Below, piece by piece: positions 11,635-20,744 of a stretch of DNA of 64,000 nt. How positions within the stretch are numbered: the first letter of the stretch is position 1; every line of letters starts with the position of its first letter. Below the pieces are notes generated by a model. The model did not search any database and was not told where the DNA came from. It worked only from the letters and a program-made list of their open reading frames with translations. A program made the translations under genes and the position numbers. This DNA is from an uncultured Pelagibacteraceae bacterium (GTDB lineage Bacteria > Pseudomonadota > Alphaproteobacteria > Pelagibacterales > Pelagibacteraceae), in the NCBI GenBank assembly GCA_902590535.1, contig CACIXF010000002.1, forward strand, positions 109,474-173,473, written 5' to 3'.

Positions 11635-12336
11635 TTAGCTGAAAAGTTGAAAAAATTTTTCAAAAAAACCCAATTTTTTTGTACTTTTTAGTATAAATGC
11701 AACCTCATTTTCATTGTGACCATTCAAAATCATATGTGTCATTTCAGATAGTTCTATATCGTCATTAAAACTATTTTTAACATAACCACCATCTACATAT
11801 CTGGTAATTTTAATTTGGTAATTTTCTAAAATTTTATTTAAATCGTAAATAATTTTTTTCGGAATAAATTTAAATTCAATTTCTAATGCAAGATTTTCAC
11901 ATTTCATATTTTCATGAAATGATTTGTAGCTTTTACCATTAAAAAAATATTTTTTAATTACCATGTGCATGATTTCTTGATCCTGATAATTCTCTCTAAA
12001 TAAATCCTTACACTCAATTAGTAAATTTTCGAGGTATTTTTTTGTAACAGAAATATCGTAATTTTTTTTTTTTATTCCAATTTCTAAATTTAGAATTTTT
12101 TCATTTTCAAATATAAGGAATATATTTTCAACAAATTTTCCACTCAATTTTTCAATTTTAAAAATATTATTATCAAGAAATTTTTTTAAATTATCTAGAT
12201 TTAGAAATTTACTATTTTTATCTATAAAAAGCTCTTCTTTATATAAATTTATTAAATTCTTTTTATCAAACAAATATATTCCAAATTTATCAGGTGAAAT
12301 ACATAAGTAATATTCTAATTCTAAATCTTTATTCAT
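11635..12336 (-). CDS. Short FtsA-like protein (candidate minimal FtsA lacking the actin-like 2A/2B lobes)
   Basis: Lies between ftsQ and lpxC, where ftsA is expected; manual alignment to the FtsA 1A/1C region; C-terminal amphipathic helix KKLGFFEKFFQLFS. Confidence 0.5.
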   Translation of the reverse strand: MNKDLELEYYLCISPDKFGIYLFDKKNLINLYKEELFIDKNSKFLNLDNLKKFLDNNIFKIEKLSGKFVENIFLIFENEKILNLEIGIKKKNYDISVTKKYLENLLIECKDLFRENYQDQEIMHMVIKKYFFNGKSYKSFHENMKCENLALEIEFKFIPKKIIYDLNKILENYQIKITRYVDGGYVKNSFNDDIELSEMTHMILNGHNENEVAFILKSTKKLGFFEKFFQLFS

Positions 12337-13000
12337 TCAAAATAATCTGGTTTTCTATTCTACCATCAATAATATTTATGCTCTCTACCTTATAATTTTC
12401 TAAAAATTCATATAGATAATTTAATGTTTCGTATGTAGGGTTATTTGGTAGCTTTAATAAAGTATCATCTTCAAGCTTTAAGTCCCATCTTTTTGATGGA
12501 AAAAAATAAAAATCTTTAATTTGTTTGTATGAAATTTTAGACTCATCTATAATTTTTTTAAATTTTAGAAATTCATTAATATTTGGTTTTCCGAAAATAT
12601 ATGGTAGCTCACTGTAATCTGATTTACTTAATGTTAACTTGCCATTTGACCCAATTAAAAAAGTTTTTCCTTTATTGTTAATTTTTGCATAAAAGTTAGT
12701 TTTCTCAATCTTAATATTAATTGTAGATGGATATTTTTTGAATACTTCATATCTTTCAATTAATGAGTTTGAATTTAGTAATTTTACAATTTCATTTTTA
12801 TTAATAAAAAAAATATTTTCTAAGCCAAGATTTTGAATGTCACTCAAAAGTTTTTGATTATCATTTTCATTTAATCCTGAAATGTTTATTTTCTGGGTTT
12901 TATTAAATTTAAAATTATTTACTGAGTTATTACTTATGGAAGAGACAATTATAAGTAAAAAAAAATAAACTAATATTTTTTTACTTTTTCTTTGATGCAT
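12329..13000 (-). CDS. ftsQ: Cell division protein FtsQ
   Basis: Single N-terminal TM, POTRA-like segment, located after ddl in the dcw cluster. Confidence 0.78.
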   Translation of the reverse strand: MHQRKSKKILVYFFLLIIVSSISNNSVNNFKFNKTQKINISGLNENDNQKLLSDIQNLGLENIFFINKNEIVKLLNSNSLIERYEVFKKYPSTINIKIEKTNFYAKINNKGKTFLIGSNGKLTLSKSDYSELPYIFGKPNINEFLKFKKIIDESKISYKQIKDFYFFPSKRWDLKLEDDTLLKLPNNPTYETLNYLYEFLENYKVESINIIDGRIENQIILNE

Positions 13001-13895
13001 TCTTCAACATCCATTCAATTAATTTTATAAAATTTATACCTTTATATAATGCTATCTCAGGAACAAGTGATAATTTGGTCATACCAGGTTGAGTATTAAT
13101 TTCTAATAAATAAAAATCTCCATTAAAATATTTAAAATCAGATCTTGTTACGCCTCTGCAACCAATTATTTTATGTGCTTTAAAAGCTATATTCATTAAT
13201 TGATTAAATTTAAATTGAGTTAAATCAACAGGAATAATATGCTTAGTCTTTGCTTTTGAATCATATTTTGCTTGATAATCATAAAATTTTCTTTTTGGTT
13301 TAAGTTCAATCGCTCCCAATTTTCTTTCTCCCATTATTGCGACTTGTATTTCTCTTCCAGCTATAAATTGCTCAATCATAACTTTTTTGTAACTTTTAAG
13401 TTTGTAAAGAATATTCTTTAAATTTGACTTCTCACTAATATAAACATTAACACTTGAACCTTCATTTAAAGGTTTAACAACAACTGGAAATTTTAATTTT
13501 TTTGTTATTTGCTTAATTAAATCAGATATTTTTTCTTCATATGAATACGTTATAAATTTTGGAGTTTTTATTTTATGTTTAATAAAAATTTTTTTTGAAA
13601 TTTCCTTATCCATTGCAATTGATGAGGCTATTACACCAGAATGAGTATATGGAATTTTGAATCTCTCTAAAATAGATTGAATATACCCATCCTCACCAAA
13701 CTGACCATGTAATGCATTGAAAATTACGCTTGGTTTAAAAGTTTTTATGTTTTTTTCTAAATTATTATCTGGTTCAGAAATTTTTACCTTGTAACCATTT
13801 CTTGTTAATTCTTTAGCAACCTGTTGACCTGTATCAAGACTGATTAACCTCTCTTTAGAAATTCCTCCAGACAGTATAAGTACTTTTTTTTTCAA
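12981..13895 (-). CDS. ddl: D-alanine--D-alanine ligase
   Basis: ATP-grasp motifs: NALHGQFGEDGYIQSILE, YTHSGVIASSIAMDKEISK, VVKPLNEGSSVNV, EINTQPGMT. Confidence 0.96.
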   Translation of the reverse strand: MKKKVLILSGGISKERLISLDTGQQVAKELTRNGYKVKISEPDNNLEKNIKTFKPSVIFNALHGQFGEDGYIQSILERFKIPYTHSGVIASSIAMDKEISKKIFIKHKIKTPKFITYSYEEKISDLIKQITKKLKFPVVVKPLNEGSSVNVYISEKSNLKNILYKLKSYKKVMIEQFIAGREIQVAIMGERKLGAIELKPKRKFYDYQAKYDSKAKTKHIIPVDLTQFKFNQLMNIAFKAHKIIGCRGVTRSDFKYFNGDFYLLEINTQPGMTKLSLVPEIALYKGINFIKLIEWMLKNASKKK

Positions 13896-13896
13896 T

Positions 13897-14802
13897 TTAT
13901 TCTAAAATTTTAATTTCTGTTTCTAGTTTAATCCCGGTCTTCTTTAATACACTTTTGGACACAAAATTTATCAATTTTTTCATATCCTCAAACTTAGCAT
14001 TACCTTTATTTACAAAAAAATTACAGTGTTTTTCAGAAATTGATGCATCTCCAAACGATTTTTCTAATGGCACAGACTCTTTGATTAGTTGCCAAACTTT
14101 TTTATCAGATTGATCTATAGGATTTTTAAATGTGCTGCCACTTGTCTTAATTTTTGTTGGTTGAGCTTGCTCCTTTTTTTCTTTAAGCAACTTTATCTCA
14201 TTCTTAATTATATTCTTATCTTTCTTGAAACCTTTAAATGATGCACTTAAAAAAATAAGGTCTTCAGATAATCCACTTTCTCTATATTTAAAATTAATAT
14301 CTTTTACAGGTATAGCAACTACTTGACCCGATTTGTTAACTGCCTGAATAGAAATTAGAATATCTTTAAATTCCCTTTGAAAACAGCCAGCATTCATTTT
14401 AATACCACCACCTACTGTACCAGGTATACAGGAGAGAAACTCGAAACCACCTAGACCATTTTTCATTGCAAATTCAGATAATGATTTATCTGTAACTGCG
14501 CTTCCCGCCACTATGATTTCTTCAGAATGTAAAGAAATATTGTTAAAATTTTGAGTAAGTTTTATTACTACTCCATCAAATTTATTGTCTGATATAAGTG
14601 TATTAGAACCAGCCCCTAATACAAATATTTTTTCTTTATCTTGAATTTTCTTAAGAAATTTAATTAATTCTTTTAAATTATCAGCCTTATAGAAAGCTTT
14701 AGTTTTTCCTCCTATGTTAAACCAATTTTTTTTTTTTAGATCATAATCTAACTTTAAATTATTACTAAATTCTGTAACTAACTCATTAAAATCAATTTTC
14801 AT
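13897..14802 (-). CDS. murB: UDP-N-acetylenolpyruvoylglucosamine reductase (ORF extends to 14832; MKIDF start at 14802 preferred)
   Basis: NWFNIGGKTKAFYKA, LGAGSNTLISD, SCIPGTVGGGIKMNAGCF, GSTFKNP. Confidence 0.95.
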   Translation of the reverse strand: MKIDFNELVTEFSNNLKLDYDLKKKNWFNIGGKTKAFYKADNLKELIKFLKKIQDKEKIFVLGAGSNTLISDNKFDGVVIKLTQNFNNISLHSEEIIVAGSAVTDKSLSEFAMKNGLGGFEFLSCIPGTVGGGIKMNAGCFQREFKDILISIQAVNKSGQVVAIPVKDINFKYRESGLSEDLIFLSASFKGFKKDKNIIKNEIKLLKEKKEQAQPTKIKTSGSTFKNPIDQSDKKVWQLIKESVPLEKSFGDASISEKHCNFFVNKGNAKFEDMKKLINFVSKSVLKKTGIKLETEIKILE

Positions 14803-16196
14803 GATAACAATATAGGTAACTCTCGCATCCAACTCGAAATAGTCCCAGCACCCATTCCTATAACAATCTTTTTTCCATATATATTTGTCTTAATAAATTT
14901 TGCTAATTGAAATTTATCATCTACCAAAAATAGCTGAACTCTCGAGTTTTTAATTATTTCTTTTGAAAAATTTATATAACTAAATCCAAGTTTTAATTTT
15001 TCTCCAGCAGTATAAATTGGAAACAAAATAACCTTATCTGCATTTTTGAAAGCAAAAGTAAATTCTTTTTTTAAATCCTTCAATCTTGATATTCTATGCG
15101 GTTGGAAGATACATATCTTTTCATAATCTTTATAGACATTTTTTACACCATCCAGTACTTCTTTAATTTCTGTGGGATGATGAGCATAATCATCATAAAA
15201 ATCTACATTATTAAAGTTGAAAATTTTATTAAATCTTCTTTGAACTCCTTTGAAATTTTTAAGTCCTTTTTTTATATTATTTATTGGCAGGCCGACAGTT
15301 AAAGCTAATGCGGCTGCGGCTACAGAATTTTTAATATTGTGAGTTCCTAATAAAGGGATTTTGAATTTTTTAATTAATTGATTTTTTTTATTTGGTAATT
15401 TTATATTCAAATCAAACTCAGAATACTCTTTTAATTGTTTTATATTTTTAATACAAAAATTTGATTTGATATCCAGACCATATGTATAGAAGTTTTTATT
15501 TTTGATATTTTTAATTAAATTTTTGTTATTTTTATCATCTAAACAAATAAATGATTTTCCAAATGAAGGAACTTTATTTACAAAATTTTCAAAATATTTA
15601 TTTAATTTATCCATAGTGCCATAATAATCCATATGCTCTCTATCTATGTTTGTAATGATTGAATATGTTGGAGGTATAAAAACAAAGCTTCCATCAGACT
15701 CATCTGCCTCCAATATTGACCAGTCACTTTTTCCAAGCTTTGCAGAATTATTAATTGAATTAATTACTCCACCATTGATAATTGTTGGATCTATTTTGGT
15801 TTCTTGAAATATTGAAGCTATTAATGATGTAGTAGTAGTTTTACCGTGGGAACCAACTACTACAATATTTTTTGTTAAAGAAACAATATTAGCGAGCATT
15901 TCGCCTCTTTTATAAATAGGTAATTGTTTTATTTTTGCTTCGACAAGCTCGGGATTATTTTTTTTAATTGCAGAAGATATAACTAAGATAGTTCCCTTTT
16001 CTATATTTTGTTTCCTATGTCCAATGAAAACTTTTATTTTTTCTTTTCTTAATCTTTCAATATTTTTATTATTCGAAATATCGCTTCCTTGAACTTTAAA
16101 GCCTTTTCCTTTCATTATTAGTGCTAGACCACTCATACCTATTCCACCTATTCCAACAAAATGGATCAGTTCAGATTTTCCTAATTCAATTTTCAT
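14799..16196 (-). CDS. murC: UDP-N-acetylmuramate--L-alanine ligase
   Basis: HFVGIGGIGMSGLA, VVGSHGKTTTTSLIA, EADESDGSF, YDDYAHHPTEI. Confidence 0.97.
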   Translation of the reverse strand: MKIELGKSELIHFVGIGGIGMSGLALIMKGKGFKVQGSDISNNKNIERLRKEKIKVFIGHRKQNIEKGTILVISSAIKKNNPELVEAKIKQLPIYKRGEMLANIVSLTKNIVVVGSHGKTTTTSLIASIFQETKIDPTIINGGVINSINNSAKLGKSDWSILEADESDGSFVFIPPTYSIITNIDREHMDYYGTMDKLNKYFENFVNKVPSFGKSFICLDDKNNKNLIKNIKNKNFYTYGLDIKSNFCIKNIKQLKEYSEFDLNIKLPNKKNQLIKKFKIPLLGTHNIKNSVAAAALALTVGLPINNIKKGLKNFKGVQRRFNKIFNFNNVDFYDDYAHHPTEIKEVLDGVKNVYKDYEKICIFQPHRISRLKDLKKEFTFAFKNADKVILFPIYTAGEKLKLGFSYINFSKEIIKNSRVQLFLVDDKFQLAKFIKTNIYGKKIVIGMGAGTISSWMRELPILLS

Positions 16197-17250
16197 TAAT
16201 AATATCTAGTATTTTTTGATTAACATTATTCCAAGTATTTTGATAATTTAATTTCTGCAAATTATTTTTTTTTGTTATGTAATCCTTACTTTTATTGACC
16301 AATTCTAGTAAAAATTTCTCAAATTTTTGGTCATCAAAATCTTTTTGATCAATTATCCAACAACAATCCTGCTCCTTATAATATTTAGCATTTTCATACT
16401 GATGATTATCTTTTGATGACGGAAGTGGTATTGCCACAAACGGAATATTTAAAAAAGATAGTTCAGCTAAACTAGATGCACCTGCTCTTGTTATACATAA
16501 ATCTCCCTGTTTTAAAATTTCATTAAGATTGTGATCAAAACTGAAAACTCTACTTTCAATATTATTTTGAGAATAAAAATTTTTTATTAAATTAATATTT
16601 TTCTCACTTGTTTGATGAATAATTTTTATAGAAACTTGTTTTGCTATACTTGCTAAGGATTTATTTAAGAGCTCATCAAAAATTTTTGCACCCTGACTAC
16701 CTCCTATAATTATAATCGTGAATAAATTATCTTGTTTTTGATATGTGCCAGAATTATAATATTCTTTTCTTATTAAAGGTTTAATGGTAGTTAATTTATG
16801 GTTAATTCCAGAAGGCAAATTAATTAAATTCTTTGAATAACATATTAATTTTCTTGAAAACTTTAAAAAAAATTTATTTGCTCTTCCAAGGACCATATTT
16901 GGTTCAATTAATAAAATTTTAATTCCCAATATTTTTGCTGCCATACATAGCGGCAAAGACATATATCCGCCTGTTGAAATTAAAATTGAAATATTATTTT
17001 TTTTTAAAAGAAAAAAAGATTTAACAGATAGAAATAATATTTTTAAAAATGAAAAAGGAAGTAGAAAATAATTATTTAATTTTGGGGTGTTAATTACTAC
17101 TGTATTATAATTTTTATCTAAATATGCAAGACCTCTTACATCAGTGGAAATCAAAGTTTCATGGGTATTCTTTATATGATTATAAATCGTTATTGCTGGT
17201 ATTACATGACCTCCTGAGCCACCAGTGGATATCAAAACTTTATTTATCAT
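16186..17250 (-). CDS. murG: UDP-N-acetylglucosamine transferase MurG
   Basis: STGGSGGHVIPA, GGSQGAKIFDELL, RAGASSLAEL. Confidence 0.95.
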   Translation of the reverse strand: MINKVLISTGGSGGHVIPAITIYNHIKNTHETLISTDVRGLAYLDKNYNTVVINTPKLNNYFLLPFSFLKILFLSVKSFFLLKKNNISILISTGGYMSLPLCMAAKILGIKILLIEPNMVLGRANKFFLKFSRKLICYSKNLINLPSGINHKLTTIKPLIRKEYYNSGTYQKQDNLFTIIIIGGSQGAKIFDELLNKSLASIAKQVSIKIIHQTSEKNINLIKNFYSQNNIESRVFSFDHNLNEILKQGDLCITRAGASSLAELSFLNIPFVAIPLPSSKDNHQYENAKYYKEQDCCWIIDQKDFDDQKFEKFLLELVNKSKDYITKKNNLQKLNYQNTWNNVNQKILDIINEN

Positions 17251-17252
17251 TT

Positions 17253-18374
17253 TTAGCTTATTTTTCTTTTTGTTAAATTTAAAATAATCCCAGCCAATAT
17301 TGATGTACTAATTATTGATGAACCGCCATAGCTTAAAAAAGGCAATGTCATCCCAGTAGTTGGAAATAATCTTATATTAACTCCAATATGAATAGTGGCC
17401 TGCATTAATATTAAACTAATAGACCCAATTAAAATAAGTTTAGCTTTATCATTTGTTTCAAAACTTATCTTTTTAAAAACCATATAAATTAAGATCAAAA
17501 ACAATAATAATATTAAGATTATGGCAACAACACCAAACTCTTCGGAAATCACTGAAATAATGTAGTCAGTATGGGCCTCTGGAACTCTATTTTTAAGAAC
17601 CCCCTCGCCTATACCTTTACCAAAAAAACCTCCACTTGTTATCGAGTCTATGGCTTTATCAGATTGAAAATTATGAGTTCCTACTTCTCTGTTAAAAAAA
17701 GAAAAAATACGTGCCTGGATATAATCAAATTTAGGAACATAAATAATTAAGTAAGCTAATAAAGAAGTACCCGCTACAAATATTGCTAAGAGAATAAATA
17801 TATTAATACCTGAGGTGAAAATTAAAACAGCCCAAGAAAAAACTACTAATAATGTTTGACCAATATCTGGCTGAATTATTAAAAGCAAAGAAATAACAGA
17901 TATCAAAATAGTTGATATCAAATACTTAAATAAAATATTTGATCTGCTACCGCATAAAATAGTTGCTAAAATAATTATCAGAAACGGCTTTAAAACTTCT
18001 ATAGGTTGGAATCTTGGCAAGAAAAATAAGTCTATCCATCTTCTAGAACCTTTAACTTCAACGCCAATAAATGGCACTAAAAACAAAGAAATAAGTGAAA
18101 TAAAAAAAAGAAAAATAGAGTATTTATATAATTGGTCTGAATTTAATGAGGAGAATATAAAAATCAGAAATATACCAATAAAAACATAAATCAAATGTTT
18201 AAAAAAAAAGAAATAATTGTTCGTATCTAATTTATCAGAGACTATTAAGGAAGTTGATACTAAAGAAAAAAATAATCCAATAATGAATAGTAAGCTTATT
18301 AAGGTAAATATTGATTTATCAATATTTTTCCACCATTGATAATAAAATTTATAAATAAAACTATCGCTTTGCAT
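17253..18374 (-). CDS. ftsW: Cell division glycosyltransferase FtsW (SEDS family)
   Basis: Multi-TM; VKGSRRWIDLFFLPRFQPIEVLKPFLII, TTGMTLPFLSYGGSS. Confidence 0.95.
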   Translation of the reverse strand: MQSDSFIYKFYYQWWKNIDKSIFTLISLLFIIGLFFSLVSTSLIVSDKLDTNNYFFFFKHLIYVFIGIFLIFIFSSLNSDQLYKYSIFLFFISLISLFLVPFIGVEVKGSRRWIDLFFLPRFQPIEVLKPFLIIILATILCGSRSNILFKYLISTILISVISLLLIIQPDIGQTLLVVFSWAVLIFTSGINIFILLAIFVAGTSLLAYLIIYVPKFDYIQARIFSFFNREVGTHNFQSDKAIDSITSGGFFGKGIGEGVLKNRVPEAHTDYIISVISEEFGVVAIILILLLFLILIYMVFKKISFETNDKAKLILIGSISLILMQATIHIGVNIRLFPTTGMTLPFLSYGGSSIISTSILAGIILNLTKRKIS

Positions 18375-19659
18375 TTATATACTTTTTAATTATTTGATTA
18401 AAAAAATGTCCTCTATCTTCAAAATTTTTAAAACTATCGAATGAAGCTCCAGCCGGACTAAAAAAAATAATATTTTTTTTTGATTTGTGACTATTAATTT
18501 CTGAAAAGATAACTTTAATTGTATTTTGCAAATTGGTGAAGCTTTTTGTTTTTATCTTATTTTTTAGAATTTTTAAAAATTTCTTATTATGTGCTCCAAA
18601 AATAAAGGCTTTAAGATTTTTACTTTTTATTTTTGATAATTTTAATTTATCTCCTTTTTTAGGAATTCCTCCTAAGATCCAATAAGCATCGTTTAAATTT
18701 TTTAATACATTTTCTGAAGAAGCAAAACTTGTAGATTTTGAGTCATTAATTATTGTAAGGTTTTTTTTATCAAATATAATTTGTTGTCTAAAATCAAGAC
18801 CTTTAAATTTATTAATAGTTTTAATTAATTTTTTTTTATTAAGATTTAATTTTAGAGCAATTTTTAATATGAATGATAAGTTTTCTTTATTTCCATCAGA
18901 AATAAAATATTTGTTTGTAATTTTACTAATCTCTTTATTAAGATTTGAAGTCTGAACTTTATAAATTTTTGCTTTATATTTTCCTTTTTTTAATTGTTTA
19001 ATTATAAGTTCATCATCTTTTTTAACAAAAGCAAAAGATCCTCTAATTTGAGATTTTAATAATTTAAATTTTGCATTTATATAATTTTTTAAAGTTTTAT
19101 GTCTTTCAATGTGATCTGAAGTAATATTCAGAATTACAGCATATTTTGATCTAAAAATCCTACTATAATCTAGCTGATATGAGGAAGCCTCTATTACAAA
19201 GATTGTTTTTTTTGTAATGTTTTTTTCTGATAATGCTGGATTACCAATATTCCCAATAAGCCTTGAGTCTTTATTTTGATCAATTAAAGCGTCATGTAAA
19301 ATTTTTGCAGTTGTAGATTTGCCGTTAGTTCCAGTAATCGTAATGCTTTCATTGTTATAAAAAGAAAACAAAACGTCAAGGTCAGTATAAATTTTTTTTA
19401 AATTTTTCTTTAAAAATTTTGATAATTTACAATTTGAAATATCAATACCAGGACTAATAATAATTCTATCAAAATTTATTTTTTGAATTTGATCTAGTTT
19501 AACTATTTTTTTTTTGAGTTTTAAATTAATTTTTTGGTTATCATCAAATAAATATATATCAGACTTATTTTTTAAAAACCTATAAGATGAAATCCCACTC
19601 TTTCCTAATCCATAAATTAATATTTTTTTTCCTAAAAAAATATTATTAAATAATTTCAT
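18361..19659 (-). CDS. murD: UDP-N-acetylmuramoylalanine--D-glutamate ligase (ORF extends to 19716; internal MKLFNN start at 19659 preferred)
   Basis: TITGTNGKSTTAKI, NITSDHIERH, NDSKSTSFAS, FSPAGASFDSF. Confidence 0.93.
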   Translation of the reverse strand: MKLFNNIFLGKKILIYGLGKSGISSYRFLKNKSDIYLFDDNQKINLKLKKKIVKLDQIQKINFDRIIISPGIDISNCKLSKFLKKNLKKIYTDLDVLFSFYNNESITITGTNGKSTTAKILHDALIDQNKDSRLIGNIGNPALSEKNITKKTIFVIEASSYQLDYSRIFRSKYAVILNITSDHIERHKTLKNYINAKFKLLKSQIRGSFAFVKKDDELIIKQLKKGKYKAKIYKVQTSNLNKEISKITNKYFISDGNKENLSFILKIALKLNLNKKKLIKTINKFKGLDFRQQIIFDKKNLTIINDSKSTSFASSENVLKNLNDAYWILGGIPKKGDKLKLSKIKSKNLKAFIFGAHNKKFLKILKNKIKTKSFTNLQNTIKVIFSEINSHKSKKNIIFFSPAGASFDSFKNFEDRGHFFNQIIKKYINAKR

Positions 19660-20744
19660 TATCTTAATTTTAAGGTAGCTAAACCAATCATTGCTAGAAT
19701 TATAGAGATAATCCAAAACCTAATTACAACCGTAGACTCTGGCCATCCTTTTTTCTCAAAATGATGATGAATGGGTGCCATTTTAAAAACTCTTTTTCCG
19801 GTGAGTTTAAAAGATATTACTTGAACCATTACTGAAACTGCCTCTAATACAAAAAGTCCGCCAGTAATTGCCAAAACAATTTCATGCTTTGTAATAATTC
19901 CTACAGCGCCTAAAGATCCTCCTAAAGATAATGATCCTGTATCACCCATAAAAATTTTAGCAGGTGGTGCATTAAACCATAAGAAACCTAAACAAGAGCC
20001 AATAATTGCACCACAAAAAATTGATACTTCACCAGTTCCCTCTATGTAGGGAATTTGTAAATAATTCGAAAATACGATGTTTCCGGTAACATAACTTATA
20101 AAAGCAAAACATGTTGCAACCAATATTACAGGCACTGTTGCCAGACCATCTAATCCATCCGTAAGGTTAACAGCATTTGACGAACCTATAATTACGAATA
20201 TTGCAAATGGTATAAAGAACCATCCTAGGTTTATGATTAAATTTTTAAAGAATGGAAAATATAAATTATTTAAATCTTGATAATCGTTTAAATAAACAAA
20301 AAAACTTACACCAATAATTGCTAATATTAATTGTGAAGTTATTTTAAACTTTGAAGAAATTCCTGATGAGTTACTATATTTAATCTTCTTAAAGTCATCA
20401 TATGCTCCCAATAAACCAAAAGTAATTGCTATGTAGATACAAAATAAAATATTAACATTTGATAAATCTGCCCAAAATATTACTGATACCAATAAGCCGA
20501 ATAAAATTATTAAACCTCCCATTGTTGGTGTGCCAATTTTTTTAATTATATGATCCTCAGGTCCATCATCCCGGATTGGATTTAAAATTTTTTGTTTTGA
20601 AAAAAATTTAATAAAAGGACCTCCAATAATGAGCACAATAACCAATGAGGTGAAAAAAGATAAGCCTGTTCTAAAAGTTAAATATTTAAATACATTTAAA
20701 AAACTAAAAGTATCAACAAAATTTAATAAAAATTGATAAAGCAT
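19659..20744 (-). CDS. mraY: Phospho-N-acetylmuramoyl-pentapeptide transferase
   Basis: Multi-TM; GTPTMGGL, NAVNLTDGLDGLA, FMGDTGSLSLGG, PIHHHFEKKGWPE. Confidence 0.97.
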   Translation of the reverse strand: MLYQFLLNFVDTFSFLNVFKYLTFRTGLSFFTSLVIVLIIGGPFIKFFSKQKILNPIRDDGPEDHIIKKIGTPTMGGLIILFGLLVSVIFWADLSNVNILFCIYIAITFGLLGAYDDFKKIKYSNSSGISSKFKITSQLILAIIGVSFFVYLNDYQDLNNLYFPFFKNLIINLGWFFIPFAIFVIIGSSNAVNLTDGLDGLATVPVILVATCFAFISYVTGNIVFSNYLQIPYIEGTGEVSIFCGAIIGSCLGFLWFNAPPAKIFMGDTGSLSLGGSLGAVGIITKHEIVLAITGGLFVLEAVSVMVQVISFKLTGKRVFKMAPIHHHFEKKGWPESTVVIRFWIISIILAMIGLATLKLR

